This document shows, piece after piece, positions 12,132-23,282 of a stretch of 64,000 nucleotides of DNA. How positions within the stretch are numbered: position 1 is the stretch's first letter; every line of letters begins with the position of its first letter. The notes beneath the pieces were generated by a model. The model was given only the letters and a program-made list of their open reading frames with translations, did no database searches and was not told the origin of the DNA. The translations under genes were made by a program, and so were the position numbers. The stretch is from Blasia pusilla (lineage: Eukaryota > Marchantiophyta > Marchantiopsida > Blasiales): positions 930,001 through 994,000 of the forward strand of contig CM114273.1 of the NCBI GenBank assembly GCA_050084515.1, written 5' to 3'.

Positions 12132-13320
12132 GGAGAAAGAGGAATATGAATTAAGTGGACTAAAGAAAGAGAAATGAAACATGGAGGGGAGAATGAAGAT
12201 GAGGGAAGGTGGAAGAAAGATAAACTATCCCTAAACAAGGCCAATCTAATGACAATCTCCAACACAAACATATAGAGCTTAGATCCAATGAAGAAAGTAG
12301 ACTAAAGGAGGAGAAATGAAACATGGAGAAGAGAATGAAAAGGAGGGAAGTTGGAAGAATAAGAAAATAACCCGAAACTATGCCCCTACAAATTCAATGG
12401 CTAAATCCAACGTAAACGTAGAAGAGGTCTAACATGAGAACATATCTTTGAAGCCCAAAAAAAAAATCAACACAAGTGGGGGCATTAATCTCAAATATTG
12501 ATTCTATTCCAAGGGCCTTCCAAGTGGTAGTACCTTTGTACTAGGCATTAGAGCACTAACAATCTTGAAAATTGCAAGGGTCAACGGTACATTTTATATT
12601 TTTCCAAATGATTTATGAGATAGAGAAACAACTAGTTCAACGAAAATTGATAACTTAGCATTAAATGCCATATTGTAGGAGCGTTAGGAGGAGCTTGCTA
12701 AGTTGCGTAGCACCATATTAGGTAACCTAAGTAGGGCAAGAGCTCGACATCCACTACAACATGAGAACCTACTAGATATAAATCTTTGCATGCATCACTT
12801 TTGAGACCGCTTTGTGTAGGAGTCGATATGGGGGAGTGCGCATCAACAAGTAAGGCCCTAGATTTGCTAAAACTTGCAAAGTCATATGTCTAAAAAGGCG
12901 AATGTGACATCAATCTCTTTGCATCATGGGAATTAGCCATAAGTCTCTACCTTCAATGTTTTGCAAGTGAGTATAGTTTTTAGTTCAACTATTTGGCGAA
13001 TCTATTATGTAGTTCAACCATTTGGTGACATTTACAAGAATCTTAGATCCTATATACTTCAATTATGATAACTGGACAACAAAAAAGTGTTTTCCATTCT
13101 ACAAATAATAAGATGTTATTTCCTAATAACAAACCTAGTGGTGGTTGCCAAGAGTATCTTGAATATGGGCTCTTTAATAAAGAAAAGAGCAGGGCCGTAA
13201 CTAAAATGTTAGACTTATCTTGCCCTCAACTTCTTTGGTCACTACGATGCCAATCCCCACACCCTCTATCCACAAAGTTCCGTATTCTCATGAGTTATTA
13301 ATAATAATAATATTATTACT
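12132..13320. other. Intergenic, no gene seen
   Basis: No conserved coding motif or RNA gene is recognised. Confidence 0.35.
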
Positions 13321-13324
13321 TCTA

Positions 13325-13500
13325 CTAGGGTAAGCCCGCACACGGATGATGATGTACAAGGTTCATAATTAATTTCTAAATTTCCAAATGCCATTTTAAT
13401 TTAATTTCGAATGATTCTATTGGTCCAAATCATCTTATTGGTAAGAAAGGCCAAAAAGACTTAAAAAAATGAAGAGACATTAATGTAAGATTAAATTTAT
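13325..13500 (-). mobile_element. Fragment of Helitron-like family A
   Basis: CTAG at 13325-13328 is followed on plus by a segment close to the copies at 22.9 and 50.7 kb (CCATTTTAATTTAATTTCGAATGATTCTATTGGT region). The other terminus is not recognisable, so the right end given is approximate. Confidence 0.3.
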
Positions 13501-13690
13501 TATTTGATGAACATATATAACATAATAAAAATAAAAGTAAATTTATTTATACCATTTTATGTATTAAAAAACAATAATCGGAATTTTCTTAAATAAATAT
13601 GTGGTACTAACCAACAAATGAGTGCATATTTAGTAGGAGTGAACCCTAAAGGCACCCGTGGTGCGCAGAAACTAATGGAATAAACTTGAT

Positions 13691-15263
13691 CTATTCAAAA
13701 CCCTTGAGAAGTACGCGCAGGGCGTTTGAGCTGTTGATCTTGACTCTGTCCTCTGGTGGCAAGGGGAAGCTGTCCAGAGTGCTGGTATGGAGATCCAGAC
13801 CGAGGTCGACGCTGAAAGGGAAATCGCTGCCGAAGGTGATGCGATCCGCATGCGCGAATTGGAGAATGGAAGGGAAGGCGGAAGGGCTGCTGATCATGGC
13901 GGTGTCGAGATAGAACTTTTTGAATTCCTCCAGCATCACCTGGACGGAGTAGTACTTGGAAGTGAAAGCCATCCGGTATGCCGTGAAAGGGAGGGTGCCG
14001 CCACCGCTCGCTAAAATGTAAGTGATGTTTGGATACTTTTGCGTGTTGTTCGTGATCACCAAGTTCAGCGCTGCGCGTGTTGTGTCGAGTGTAAAGTCTA
14101 CCACAGACGGAGGAATTCCAGAAACGCTCGTCGTCACTGCAGGCAGATCACAAGTACGGAGGCATTGTAAGTTCTTCAGACCTTTCCGCGGTCCTTCCGC
14201 GGTAGGTCTATCTATTGTCGTCAATCTGCCAGACTTGAATTGGCACGACTCGCCACGAAAAGCATGGTTTATTTTGGACTAATTAGAACCTGACAGCGGG
14301 TGTACTTTCTCTCGTCAAGCCCTAGAAAATTTACTTTCGGAAATTGAGTTCAACCAGTGCCGTCAAAACGCTTATAGAGACCAATGCGATTGCATGGATT
14401 GACAGTTTCTGTACATCCTTTGTGAGGAGTGCGGAACGTGGAACCCGCCAGGACGAAAACAGGCTCGGACAGGAAAAACATAGAAAACGCTAACGGGGAA
14501 TCTAACGACTGACACAAATTTGGGAGTTCAAGTTGGTCAATCGGTCAATTTCCTAAGGAGATTTTGTTTTCTTCTGTAACGGTTCACTCCCTTGACGGGA
14601 AGGTAACGTCAATTGATGAGTACGAGAGGAAAGGACAGTCAGCTGATCAAATACGATTTGATTCACATTGCGACGGTTGGTAGGCGTGCACGTACCATCT
14701 GAAGGCGAGTTGGGATGGACGAACACCACGGCTCCGTAATCATTCAGCACCTGGAAGAAAGGGTTCAGAACGGGGTCTCCCAGATATACTCCGAACTTGT
14801 TAGATTCGAGAACGATTCCTGCTGCCTTGAGCACCGTCAGAGAGTAAATTGCCTCCTCTATGGAACCCTCCACATCCGGAAGGGTGACAGTGGCCCAGAA
14901 CTGAAAACGTCCCGGGAACTTTCTGACGAGCTCATGGTAAGCGTACTCGTTAAGCCGTCGCGACATATTCCGAGCTTCATCGAGGGACACATTGAGTGAA
15001 GGCCTTGATCCCGGCGTGGTAATTGATACAACGCTTGCCTCCACACCGAATCGCTCCATATATTCCAAATGCAACGACGGGCTCCATGGTGTGGGCGGGC
15101 CGCCCGAGAAGCCCTTCTCCGTCAGCCATTGCAGATAGAACGGTGGTTTGTAGTGGTTGTGGAGATCAATTCTGCGGGGGTGCACGCACATTAAATGGCT
15201 CAATACGAGCGCGAACAACAGCGCTAGACTCCTCACCTCTGCACTACCAATTCTCATACTCAT
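13691..15263 (-). CDS. Amidohydrolase-2 family protein (ACMSD-like), secretory signal, 2 exons
   Basis: Exon 1 is 15263-14696 and exon 2 is 14136-13691, joined by a 559-bp GT-AG intron. The split codon (Asp189/Val190) joins in frame to give 337 aa. An upstream in-frame ATG at 15323 exists, but starting at MSMRIG (15263) leaves a clean signal peptide (LALLFALVLSHLMC, about residues 13-26). The mature part is an amidohydrolase-2 barrel: metal site DLHNH (His35, His37), GRFQFWATVTLPDVEG, VYLGDP, VFVHPNSP (His183) and FGSDFPF (Asp294). The order matches aminocarboxymuconate-semialdehyde decarboxylase and its bacterial and fungal relatives, which decarboxylate or hydrolyse small aromatic acids. 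The usual SHAGGTLP block reads ASGGGTLP (Ser233), so a conserved active-site His is replaced and the substrate or activity is uncertain. It is divergent from ATP10. Confidence 0.8.
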
Positions 15264-15616
15264 TGTGACGGTTGTCGCCGCGAAATCAATCACGAAGAAT
15301 TCGAAAGACGTCAAACAAAACACTCAGCTCAATCGGCCACTGCCGCGAAGAATTCTGCGATACACACAAATGAACAATAACCAAAGAGTGGGGTCTCATC
15401 CTCCTGCGGAAAAGATGCCATAACCTGTATTATGGCCTCAAATTAGTCCTTTAAATCGTCAAGCACACACGTGTGGCGGGGGAGTTTGTAAACATCAGTC
15501 AAGTTTCCACACGTGCGGATTAGGAAATAATTCAGCGGGAGGAGGAATATTATGAGGTTTACTGATGTAACGGAAGGTGACTGATTGAGTGGAACGGATT
15601 CACGTGATTTGACTGG
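15264..15616. promoter_or_regulatory. Shared divergent promoter with three CACGTG (G-box) sites
   Basis: The roughly 350 bp between the amidohydrolase start (minus) and the first ATP10 exon (plus) contain CACGTG at 15468-15473, 15510-15515 and 15601-15606. CACGTG is the core bound by plant bZIP and bHLH factors. No convincing TATA box is seen for either gene. Shared regulation is inferred from the geometry. Confidence 0.45.
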
Positions 15617-18600
15617 GTGAATTGTAGGAGATGGATAGTCGGACTCTTGGAATCCACACGTTACGGCACTAGTTTAAGCATTTCTTCCTTCCGAATCGTG
15701 GATTTTTTCCTCCCTTCAAGACACAGATCACAGCACGACAGTGTTCGGAGATCGCCGCGCGGGAGAGTGGGGTCCTCTCTCCATCGCCCTAAATTCGTGG
15801 CGCCGCTATTGAGAAACGAGGGAGGCCTAGATTTCGGGAATATTTTTGATGAAGATAAGGTATGAAACTGTCATGTTCCTGGAGATTCCCAGCGCTTTCT
15901 ACAAGTCTCACATCCGATCACTACAAGCCTGATCTTGTTCGTGCAGACGAGCGATTGGTAATCCAAATTAGGTGCGAGTTCAGGTTAACTTCCGATTTCC
16001 ACTTATTTCTTCCCCAATTCTTTCACCTCCTTGCAATGTCGACTACTGAAAATTGAGGGGGACGGGTGAATGATCAGGAAATCCGGTAAATTCTCCTCAC
16101 TTCAACTTGGTCGGCTAGTTGATACACCGCCCGATTTCGGCATACAATTCATGATTGTATCGGACGGAGTTGACTGCCACAAAAGAAGTAATGTGCGGGC
16201 ATGGACATGTCCATCATTGATCTGGCCAGGATTGAGGTTATCCAATTTGGTGGTCCAGAGAAAAGTAGCTTGGTCTCTTGAGAATTGGCACGGTTCCGGT
16301 TTGGGATTCGGATTCGGATGGACTTTACACAGCAGATTCAGATTTCCGTGGATCAAACTACGATTAGATCTGAATTGCGGTTTTTCGTTTTGTCTGTAGA
16401 AGGATGTCACCTCGACGGACATTCTTCATTGGTCGCCTTTTTTTAATGGTCATGCGATAATGAGTCCGAATTCCGCAGCTTGATAGCGGAAGATGTGTGT
16501 GCGCAATTCGCAATTTTGAACACTCAGAGTTCCCTCACTCCAATGCAGTAACCGTGTCGTCCATCGCAGACACTGATCGATGAGTGGATTCGTGTCCCAG
16601 TCTCACGAATCAAATATCCCGCTCCATCAAATCAAAGTTGGCCGGCCTCATACATCTCCACCCCCGTACCCACTACACTTTGCCATGCGTTGGCCAGATT
16701 CAGATGCGGTTCAACTGACTTAAATCTTTTGAGCTTTCGGAGGGAAAACTCTTGCAGACAAAAAGGGTGGACAGGTTGATGTGGATACGTTGTAACTCAG
16801 GAATGCATGAGGCTGAACACCAGTACCTTTTCCATTGCACGTACAAGGATCTTATCAGACTAGAGGTCACTGACCACTTTCAAGGTCCTGCCCTCACGGC
16901 CTCTGATTTTATGGCTAGGAACTAACAGGTTCAGATTCCTGAATTCTTACATAGGGGTGTGAAAGCTGGAGAACATCACCTGGGAACAGAGGGCCGCTTA
17001 GGTTTCCTTTGGTGGCAATGTCCTGTTTTATTGTCGCACACTTTGCAAATCAAGGCCCTGTGGGCTTTAGGGGCCCCTGTGGACCCTAAATAACTCACTC
17101 CATTGATTCTTTCAAACTTCAATGAATTTCTTTACTCGAAGGCAGAATGTCTCTTGCCTTTCCATTCTCAGGATTGTGTTGTCGTGAACCAGGGCAGAGC
17201 TGCAATGCAATGGCTACAAAGAATCCCATGGCTTACTGGTGTTTGGAGTTAATCGAGTGAGTGATGAACTGAGATGTGAGCTTTGATCTTCGGGGGTTGA
17301 AGTGAAGCAACGCGCTGTGGTTTGGATGTGGAGGGTTTCTCGGTAAGAACCAGATGGCGAGAGTGACATTTCTCCGGAGTGCATCAGAGTCATGGGTGTC
17401 TCGGTTGCTGCAAGAGTATCGTTTCCAGAAGAGCTCCCCAGGGATTCCATCCCGGGCAGCGTTTGGTGAATCCATCCGCCATTTAAACATCTTTACTGTG
17501 AGTTGTCCCTCCTGCGCCCTATTTTAGCCCTTAAGGTATGCGTGTTCAGCTGGAGGTGGAATTCTGTCCGTGCCTAGTCGCTAGGAGGGAATCAGGCTCA
17601 CAAGGATTTGCCAGACGGGTAATTTAGGAGTCATGAGTGGTCTTGAGGAATCATGTTCACACAAATTTGCTGGACTGACAGTTTTGAGGTTCATGGCTGG
17701 TTGCGAGGAATCATTATTACACAGCTGCTGGATTGATAATTTAGGGTTCATGGGTGGCCGCAAGGAATTATGGTCTGACAGGTCTCTTGGATTGGTAATT
17801 TAGAGTTAATTTCTGGTTTTGCAAAATTTAAGTGTCATAAATCTATAATTTTGGCAGGTTTTCAGCAAGGAGGCACGGGAGAAAGAGCGAACAAGATTGT
17901 AATTTCCAACATTTCTTTGCTCTAGAATGAGAGAGAAAATGATTGCAGCATTATGGAAAGACTGTTCTGCATTTAATTGAACCAACAAACCCTCTTGAGC
18001 TTTGGACCATGATAGAGGCTTTTGGATTATTCACAGTTGAAAATTTGATTGTTTGCTTTTCTTTGTAGGGTCAATTTTCTCTCAATAGCTTCAAAGCTGA
18101 TGAAACCGATGGTCGTTAACATTTCTATTTTTCTGACAGAAAGGATGAGTTGAATCGGGGCTATTTTGATGACTTCAAAGACCTGAAGAAAACTGGTGGA
18201 AAGGTATGTGCTGTGCCTTGAGGTTATCAATCAAGTATGACCTATGACTAGTGATTGCTGTGGGTTATTTGAATTATTCATACCTGCTTGTGCTAGATCA
18301 CTTCTTTCTCTATCAACTGGCTTAACAGCTGTGAGGTTTCATGGTGGTGCAGGAGCAGCATCCTACCACCATACTCTGAATCGAAGACAGTTTTCCTGCA
18401 TATCTTGGAAATTCCATTTACCACTAAACATGTTCTAAACAAGTGTAACAGATACAAGTGTTGAGCTTATGGGACAGTTGGCACCTAAATTCCCATTGAA
18501 AAAGATTCATGGAGAAAAGATTTCAGGGGGGGTTTTGTTGAGCACGCATACAATGAGATTTGTCAATCAAGCGAGCTCAGCTGTGTTTGTGAGGAAAGGG

Positions 18601-20565
18601 CATTACATGGGTTTTATCAGGATGACAATGCAGGCAGTGAACTGTCAAGGGAAGTGAAGTGAGACACGACAACATCCTAAGGCAATCCAATGATATTTTA
18701 TGTGTGTTGTGAAGGTCACACTTTCTCACAATGTTTGAGGTATATCTTTCACGGAACTCATGCAGGTAGCTCTCGCAAGTCAGAACTTGGTACCTGTCTT
18801 GGCTGCAGGACAATTCCCACAATTAAGTACTTACACTACTTCTGGAGAGATTGTTGTTATCCCACTCGAGGATCAAGGGATGTCCAGCAGCTCCAAACAT
18901 GACGTTGGCGCCAAACGGGCAACCTTAGTTTGCTTGGCATTCCGAGCAAGTGCACAGGTAACTGTCTTCCTCTAGATTGTGGACAAAGTAAAGATAATTT
19001 ATTTCAGTCAGCATGACTCATGCTTGGAATACCACAAGTGATTGCAAAGAGAAGAACTTGGTGATGGTCAAGTGCAGTAGCTTTGATCATGTTAAATTAT
19101 TTCTGGAAGCTTGATCAGCATGGGTTAGTTCAATGAACTCTGAGGTGAAGTCTCAGGATGCTTTGCACACAAAAGCCAGGTGCTCACTCACATGTTTGCA
19201 CTCAGCAGCCATGCAGTACTGTGGGATTAGAAGCTGGCTTTTCCCATGGTTGAGGGTCACGGAAATGCTATTGGGTGTCATTGCTCCGTAACTTGGACCT
19301 ATTAGCGTCTCTGTAGACCCTTTCTTTCACATTTTCGCTTGTCATGATGTAGGGTATGATCGAGTCTTGGGCTCAACCATTTTCAGATAATTGTTCTCCA
19401 TCGTCAAGTGTGGAACTCATTCAGGTATAGTAACAAATTGCTTTCAGTAGAACTCTTAGGGTTTGTGTGAATGGTACTTTTACGGACCAAAAATAATGTA
19501 ATGTGCTTCTGAGCATGGCTAGGGTCTTTTGCTCCTAGTTTACAACTGTTCAGTTTTGGAGACAGTCAATTTGAAGCACCCATGCAGAATGGCAATGTCC
19601 TTAAGCTGTTCTAGGTGCCGTTTCCTGTGCCAGATACATTAGGACAATGCAGATTGAAGCATTTTGCTGCTCTTAATTCTGGTTGGGGAGGCAAGCTGTA
19701 ATTCCAGTGTAGTGTAGTGTAGGCTATTTAGATAATTATGGCATCTCCTCTCATCGGTGTGCTTCCATGCTACTGAATGGTGAAGGAACTCCCTCTGACT
19801 ACTGTGAGGTAGCGGAATTTAAGTAGGCTTTGAGTGGATCTTGATTAGGCCTTCTTTTATTGTATTTCTCTGCAAACTACACGGATATTCAAGTATATGA
19901 CAAGTAAGTTGATCACTCTGGTGGGTGGATTTACTTGCGAAAGGATCTATTGAGCCGCACAGTAAAGATCGAATTTTGTTAGGGTCAAAATTCAATCTTT
20001 ACTGTCCCTTTGAACATGCATACAAATGACAAAATATTTGTGCTTGTGCAGGTATCATTTGTGGACTCTTGGGTTTTGTCTCTTCCAGGAATAAAAAATA
20101 TACTGCTCCGGACAATGCGATCCCCTGTTTTGAAAAATGAAAAGCAGTCATCAAGAAAGTTGTTGTATTCTTTTGGTGATACATATTTTCTTCGGAAAGA
20201 GCTTGGAATTCCGAATATTCTGGCAGGGTAAGCTTTCTTGTCTTGACTTAGAACTGAAGACTCCTGTTGAATATCTCAGATAGTCTGTTTTACCTCGAAA
20301 GAACAAAAATTTAGGGGTGGAGCTAAGAAGCAAACTCAATCTTGCTTAGCTAGTGTCTCTATGTAGATGTTGGGCATTTGCAACTATGTATGCTATGTAA
20401 TGCTGTACATAGCATCCACTGACTTTCTTAAACCTTTTCTTTTACAGGTATGTTTTCTTGGTTGACAAGAAGGGGAGAGTGAGATGGCGAGCGAGTGGAT
20501 TTGCAACCTCAGAAGAACTCTCATCAATGGCTGCCTGCACATTACGATTACTTGACGAGAACTAA
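15617..20565 (+). CDS. ATP10: Mitochondrial ATP synthase assembly factor ATP10 homologue, 7 exons
   Basis: Exons that join in frame with GT-AG introns are 15617-15859, 17858-17898, 18140-18203, 18766-18957, 19353-19424, 20052-20227 and 20448-20565 (TAA). Together they give about 301 codons. ATP10 is an inner-membrane chaperone that assembles Atp6 into the Fo sector of ATP synthase. Diagnostic blocks in order are KEAREKERTR-L-KDELNRGYF (exons 2-3), SFVDSW (exon 6), YSFGDTYFLRKELGIPN, then GYVFLVDKKGRVRWRASG (exons 6-7). The 5' end is odd: the frame opens at 15608 after a TGA, its first start-like codon is GTG at 15617, and there is no in-frame ATG in exon 1. Either an upstream exon is missed or initiation is non-AUG. 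Exon 1 is Arg/Ser-rich with few acids at its start, which suits a mitochondrial presequence. Confidence 0.85.
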
Positions 20566-22906
20566 TCTGCCTAGGTTTCAGTACAGTGGTACGAGAAGAA
20601 ATGAGGAGTCCTACTTGACATCCGTGAACTGGGATGCCTAATAGACCTCCCTCCAAACATAACTCAACTTCGAAGAGACACTCAACAGCAAGTGCCTGGA
20701 TACCACTGTTGTGTTGAGACAAAGGTAAAGCTCAGTGTTAACAACCTGGAGTAGTTACTGCACCACAATACCAGTTTGTGAGGGGTACTATATGGGTGAT
20801 ATCCACCAAATGGTTCTACTGGAGATTTCTAATATCCAGGGAGAATGAGCCCACACCATGGGGTCTTAGAAGGAAGATTTTTTCAAGCATATGCAAGGGG
20901 TGACAATGTCTTCTCAAAACTCATTGAAATGATGTCATCTACTTATTTTGTGTTGTGGAGTGTGAACAAATGGAATGAAAGTGGACTTTTGTGGATTGGA
21001 AGTGAGGATGTGAAGGAAGAGACATTCAATTCATATGTTCTAAGCTTTCTCAGGCTTATCCACTAATTGCCCATAATTATCCATAGTAATCTTAAAATGT
21101 GTGACCCATTAACTTAAACAATTCCCAAATGACCCTACGGATGCATATCGAACAATGTTGGTTGAGAGTGCCAGATGTCTCAAGGGGAGGTGTCTGAAAA
21201 TCAAGAGGGCACTCTCCTATAATATTGTAGATTAGGAGATACATGGAGGGACCTTCCAATCTCTCAAGAAGGAAGGCATGGACCTTGAAGGGATCCTTAC
21301 CTCTCTCTAGAAGGAAGAAATATCTACATGGATGGTTCATATGCGGAGAGTTAAAAAAGTGTCTCTACAAAAGGTTAATGCATTGCACGAATACAAAAGA
21401 ATGAATGATTCTTAGCATTCTTGACATGAGTACGCAATATCTATCAATTAATATCAAGCATATGTATCTTGTTTTCAATGCTCCAAACCGGAGTGTCCAA
21501 GTTTAGAGCCACATGATACTGAAGACTTTGGCCATATCATATCCAAAAATAGATCAGATTGTGCCATTTTACTCATTGGTGAGAAAGGCAACTTATACTT
21601 TCTCCGTGGACAATAAATCTATTCATTCATTCCATTCCATCTTCATAATGTCACATACTTGTTCCCATTATTATATGTGTGTCCAACTATTGATTAAAGC
21701 TCATCATGGGCCACACCTTCGTATGGTTGATTCAAACTCGCACGTCCAATCGTACTACATGCGGATAAGTCACAGGGAAAAGGAAAATAGAGTTGAAATA
21801 AAAGGGGGTGGGAGGACTCAACAAGGTGACGATATGCCAGAGGGAAGAGAGAAAGCCCTAAAACCTTACCTTACCTACAATAGTAACAATATCGATGACA
21901 ACTAAATAAAGGTGATTACCAACTTAGGAGTCCCTACTAGTTGCCTCTCTTACAACTTGTACTCATTTTAGAAGCCTATGAACTGGGACACCGATGCAAA
22001 GCAGTGGAGAATCGTTGTGTACTATTTAAGAGTGTGATAGCCAAGACAATGCAAGACAACTTTAATTGAATCATGACGTCTCCTATAATGTAATCATGCT
22101 TCAAAAAACTAAATGTGGCAGATCTCTTGTAGTGGCGAGTCCAACATACTTGAGATTGAATATATTGATCACAAATGACCACGAGTGTTAAAGATAAGGG
22201 AGTTGCATGTTGGACGTCCATAACTAGGAAATCAATTGTGAGAATAGGATTAACTCGACTATCTTGATGAAAAATCTACATTATTATTAGGGCATGCATT
22301 CCTCTATCGAGACATCCCTATGACTTATGCTTTTTAATTGTGGTGCCTTGTTTTTTTCAAATGTGTCTATCGGATTGCGAATAGAAAATTGAAAGTGATC
22401 AAGATTTGTGCTAACATTGATGTGAGCTCTGCATTTCCTCATTCATTCATGGTCAATATCTAGATATTTTCCCCTAGTGATTATAGTCAAGACCGCATAA
22501 TAAATTAGGTTGCTCTGCTTATGGAAATTGTTCACGCGTATGCAATAGTTCCATCTATACTTGTTGAATAGTTCACTATTCAAAAATTAGGAGTTGTGAA
22601 GGTCTATTTGATGCAGATATTATGTGTAATGGCTACAAGCATCTCCAAATGCCTCTTCATCATTGTAATGGCTGCGCATTCATTTGTGACGCTCTATGTT
22701 GGCTCTCACTTTGGATTCACAATCAGAGGCACCTACCAATTTTACCAACATATATGCTTACATATTTTCCTTTTCTATCTCTTCCATCGGCCGTATCCAA
22801 TGAGCGCTTGCTATTACCCTGCCCATGTATTCGGTCTATTCACGACGTGGATTGCTTTCTTTAATTCAAATTACCAATATGTATTGGTGTCTGCTAGTAT
22901 CTTTTA
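20566..22906. other. Region downstream of ATP10, no gene seen
   Basis: The ATP10 3' UTR must lie at the start, though no clear polyadenylation signal could be chosen. A 130-codon plus frame at 21513-21905 and a 73-codon one at 20845-21066 have no recognisable motif and are probably chance. Confidence 0.35.
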
Positions 22907-23095
22907 CTAGTGGAAGCATGTGCTCATAGGGGTTTAAATTACCTCCCGAAATTAACTTTCAAAATTCTCAAGTGCCATTTTAAATCAATTTTGAGCGATA
23001 CTATTTACTCACAAGACAAATGATCCTCTTAATGCCAAGTGCCAAAAGGAGAGGGGTTTGCAAAATGAAGGGGTACTCCAAAATAGAAATATAGA
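22907..23095 (-). mobile_element. Non-autonomous Helitron-like element (family A)
   Basis: On minus it starts TCTATATTTCTATTTTGGAG at 23095 and ends CTAG at 22907-22910, between host A and T. It encodes no protein. It sits 36 bp from a second copy in opposite orientation. Confidence 0.45.
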
Positions 23096-23131
23096 TTATT
23101 TATTCCCACCTACATCAACAGCTGATACAAA

Positions 23132-23282
23132 TCTATATTATTATTGAAGACAACCTTTTTTTTGTGCAGACACCTCTCCTCTTGACACTTTCATTCGATT
23201 AAGTGTTCGCCGTTTGAACCAATAAGATCATTCGTAAGTAATTTAAAATGACACTTAAAAGTTAATTGGAGGATTCCACTAG
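23132..23282 (+). mobile_element. Non-autonomous Helitron-like element (family A), inverted neighbour
   Basis: It starts TCTATATTATTATTGAAGAC and ends CTAG at 23279-23282, inserted between A23131 and T23283. Its interior (AATTTAAAATGACACTT) is the inverse of the copy just upstream, so the pair could fold back on itself. Confidence 0.5.

Noticed and set aside
21513-21905. 130-codon plus frame
   Set aside because: No domain, no supporting splice structure and irregular composition; likely chance.
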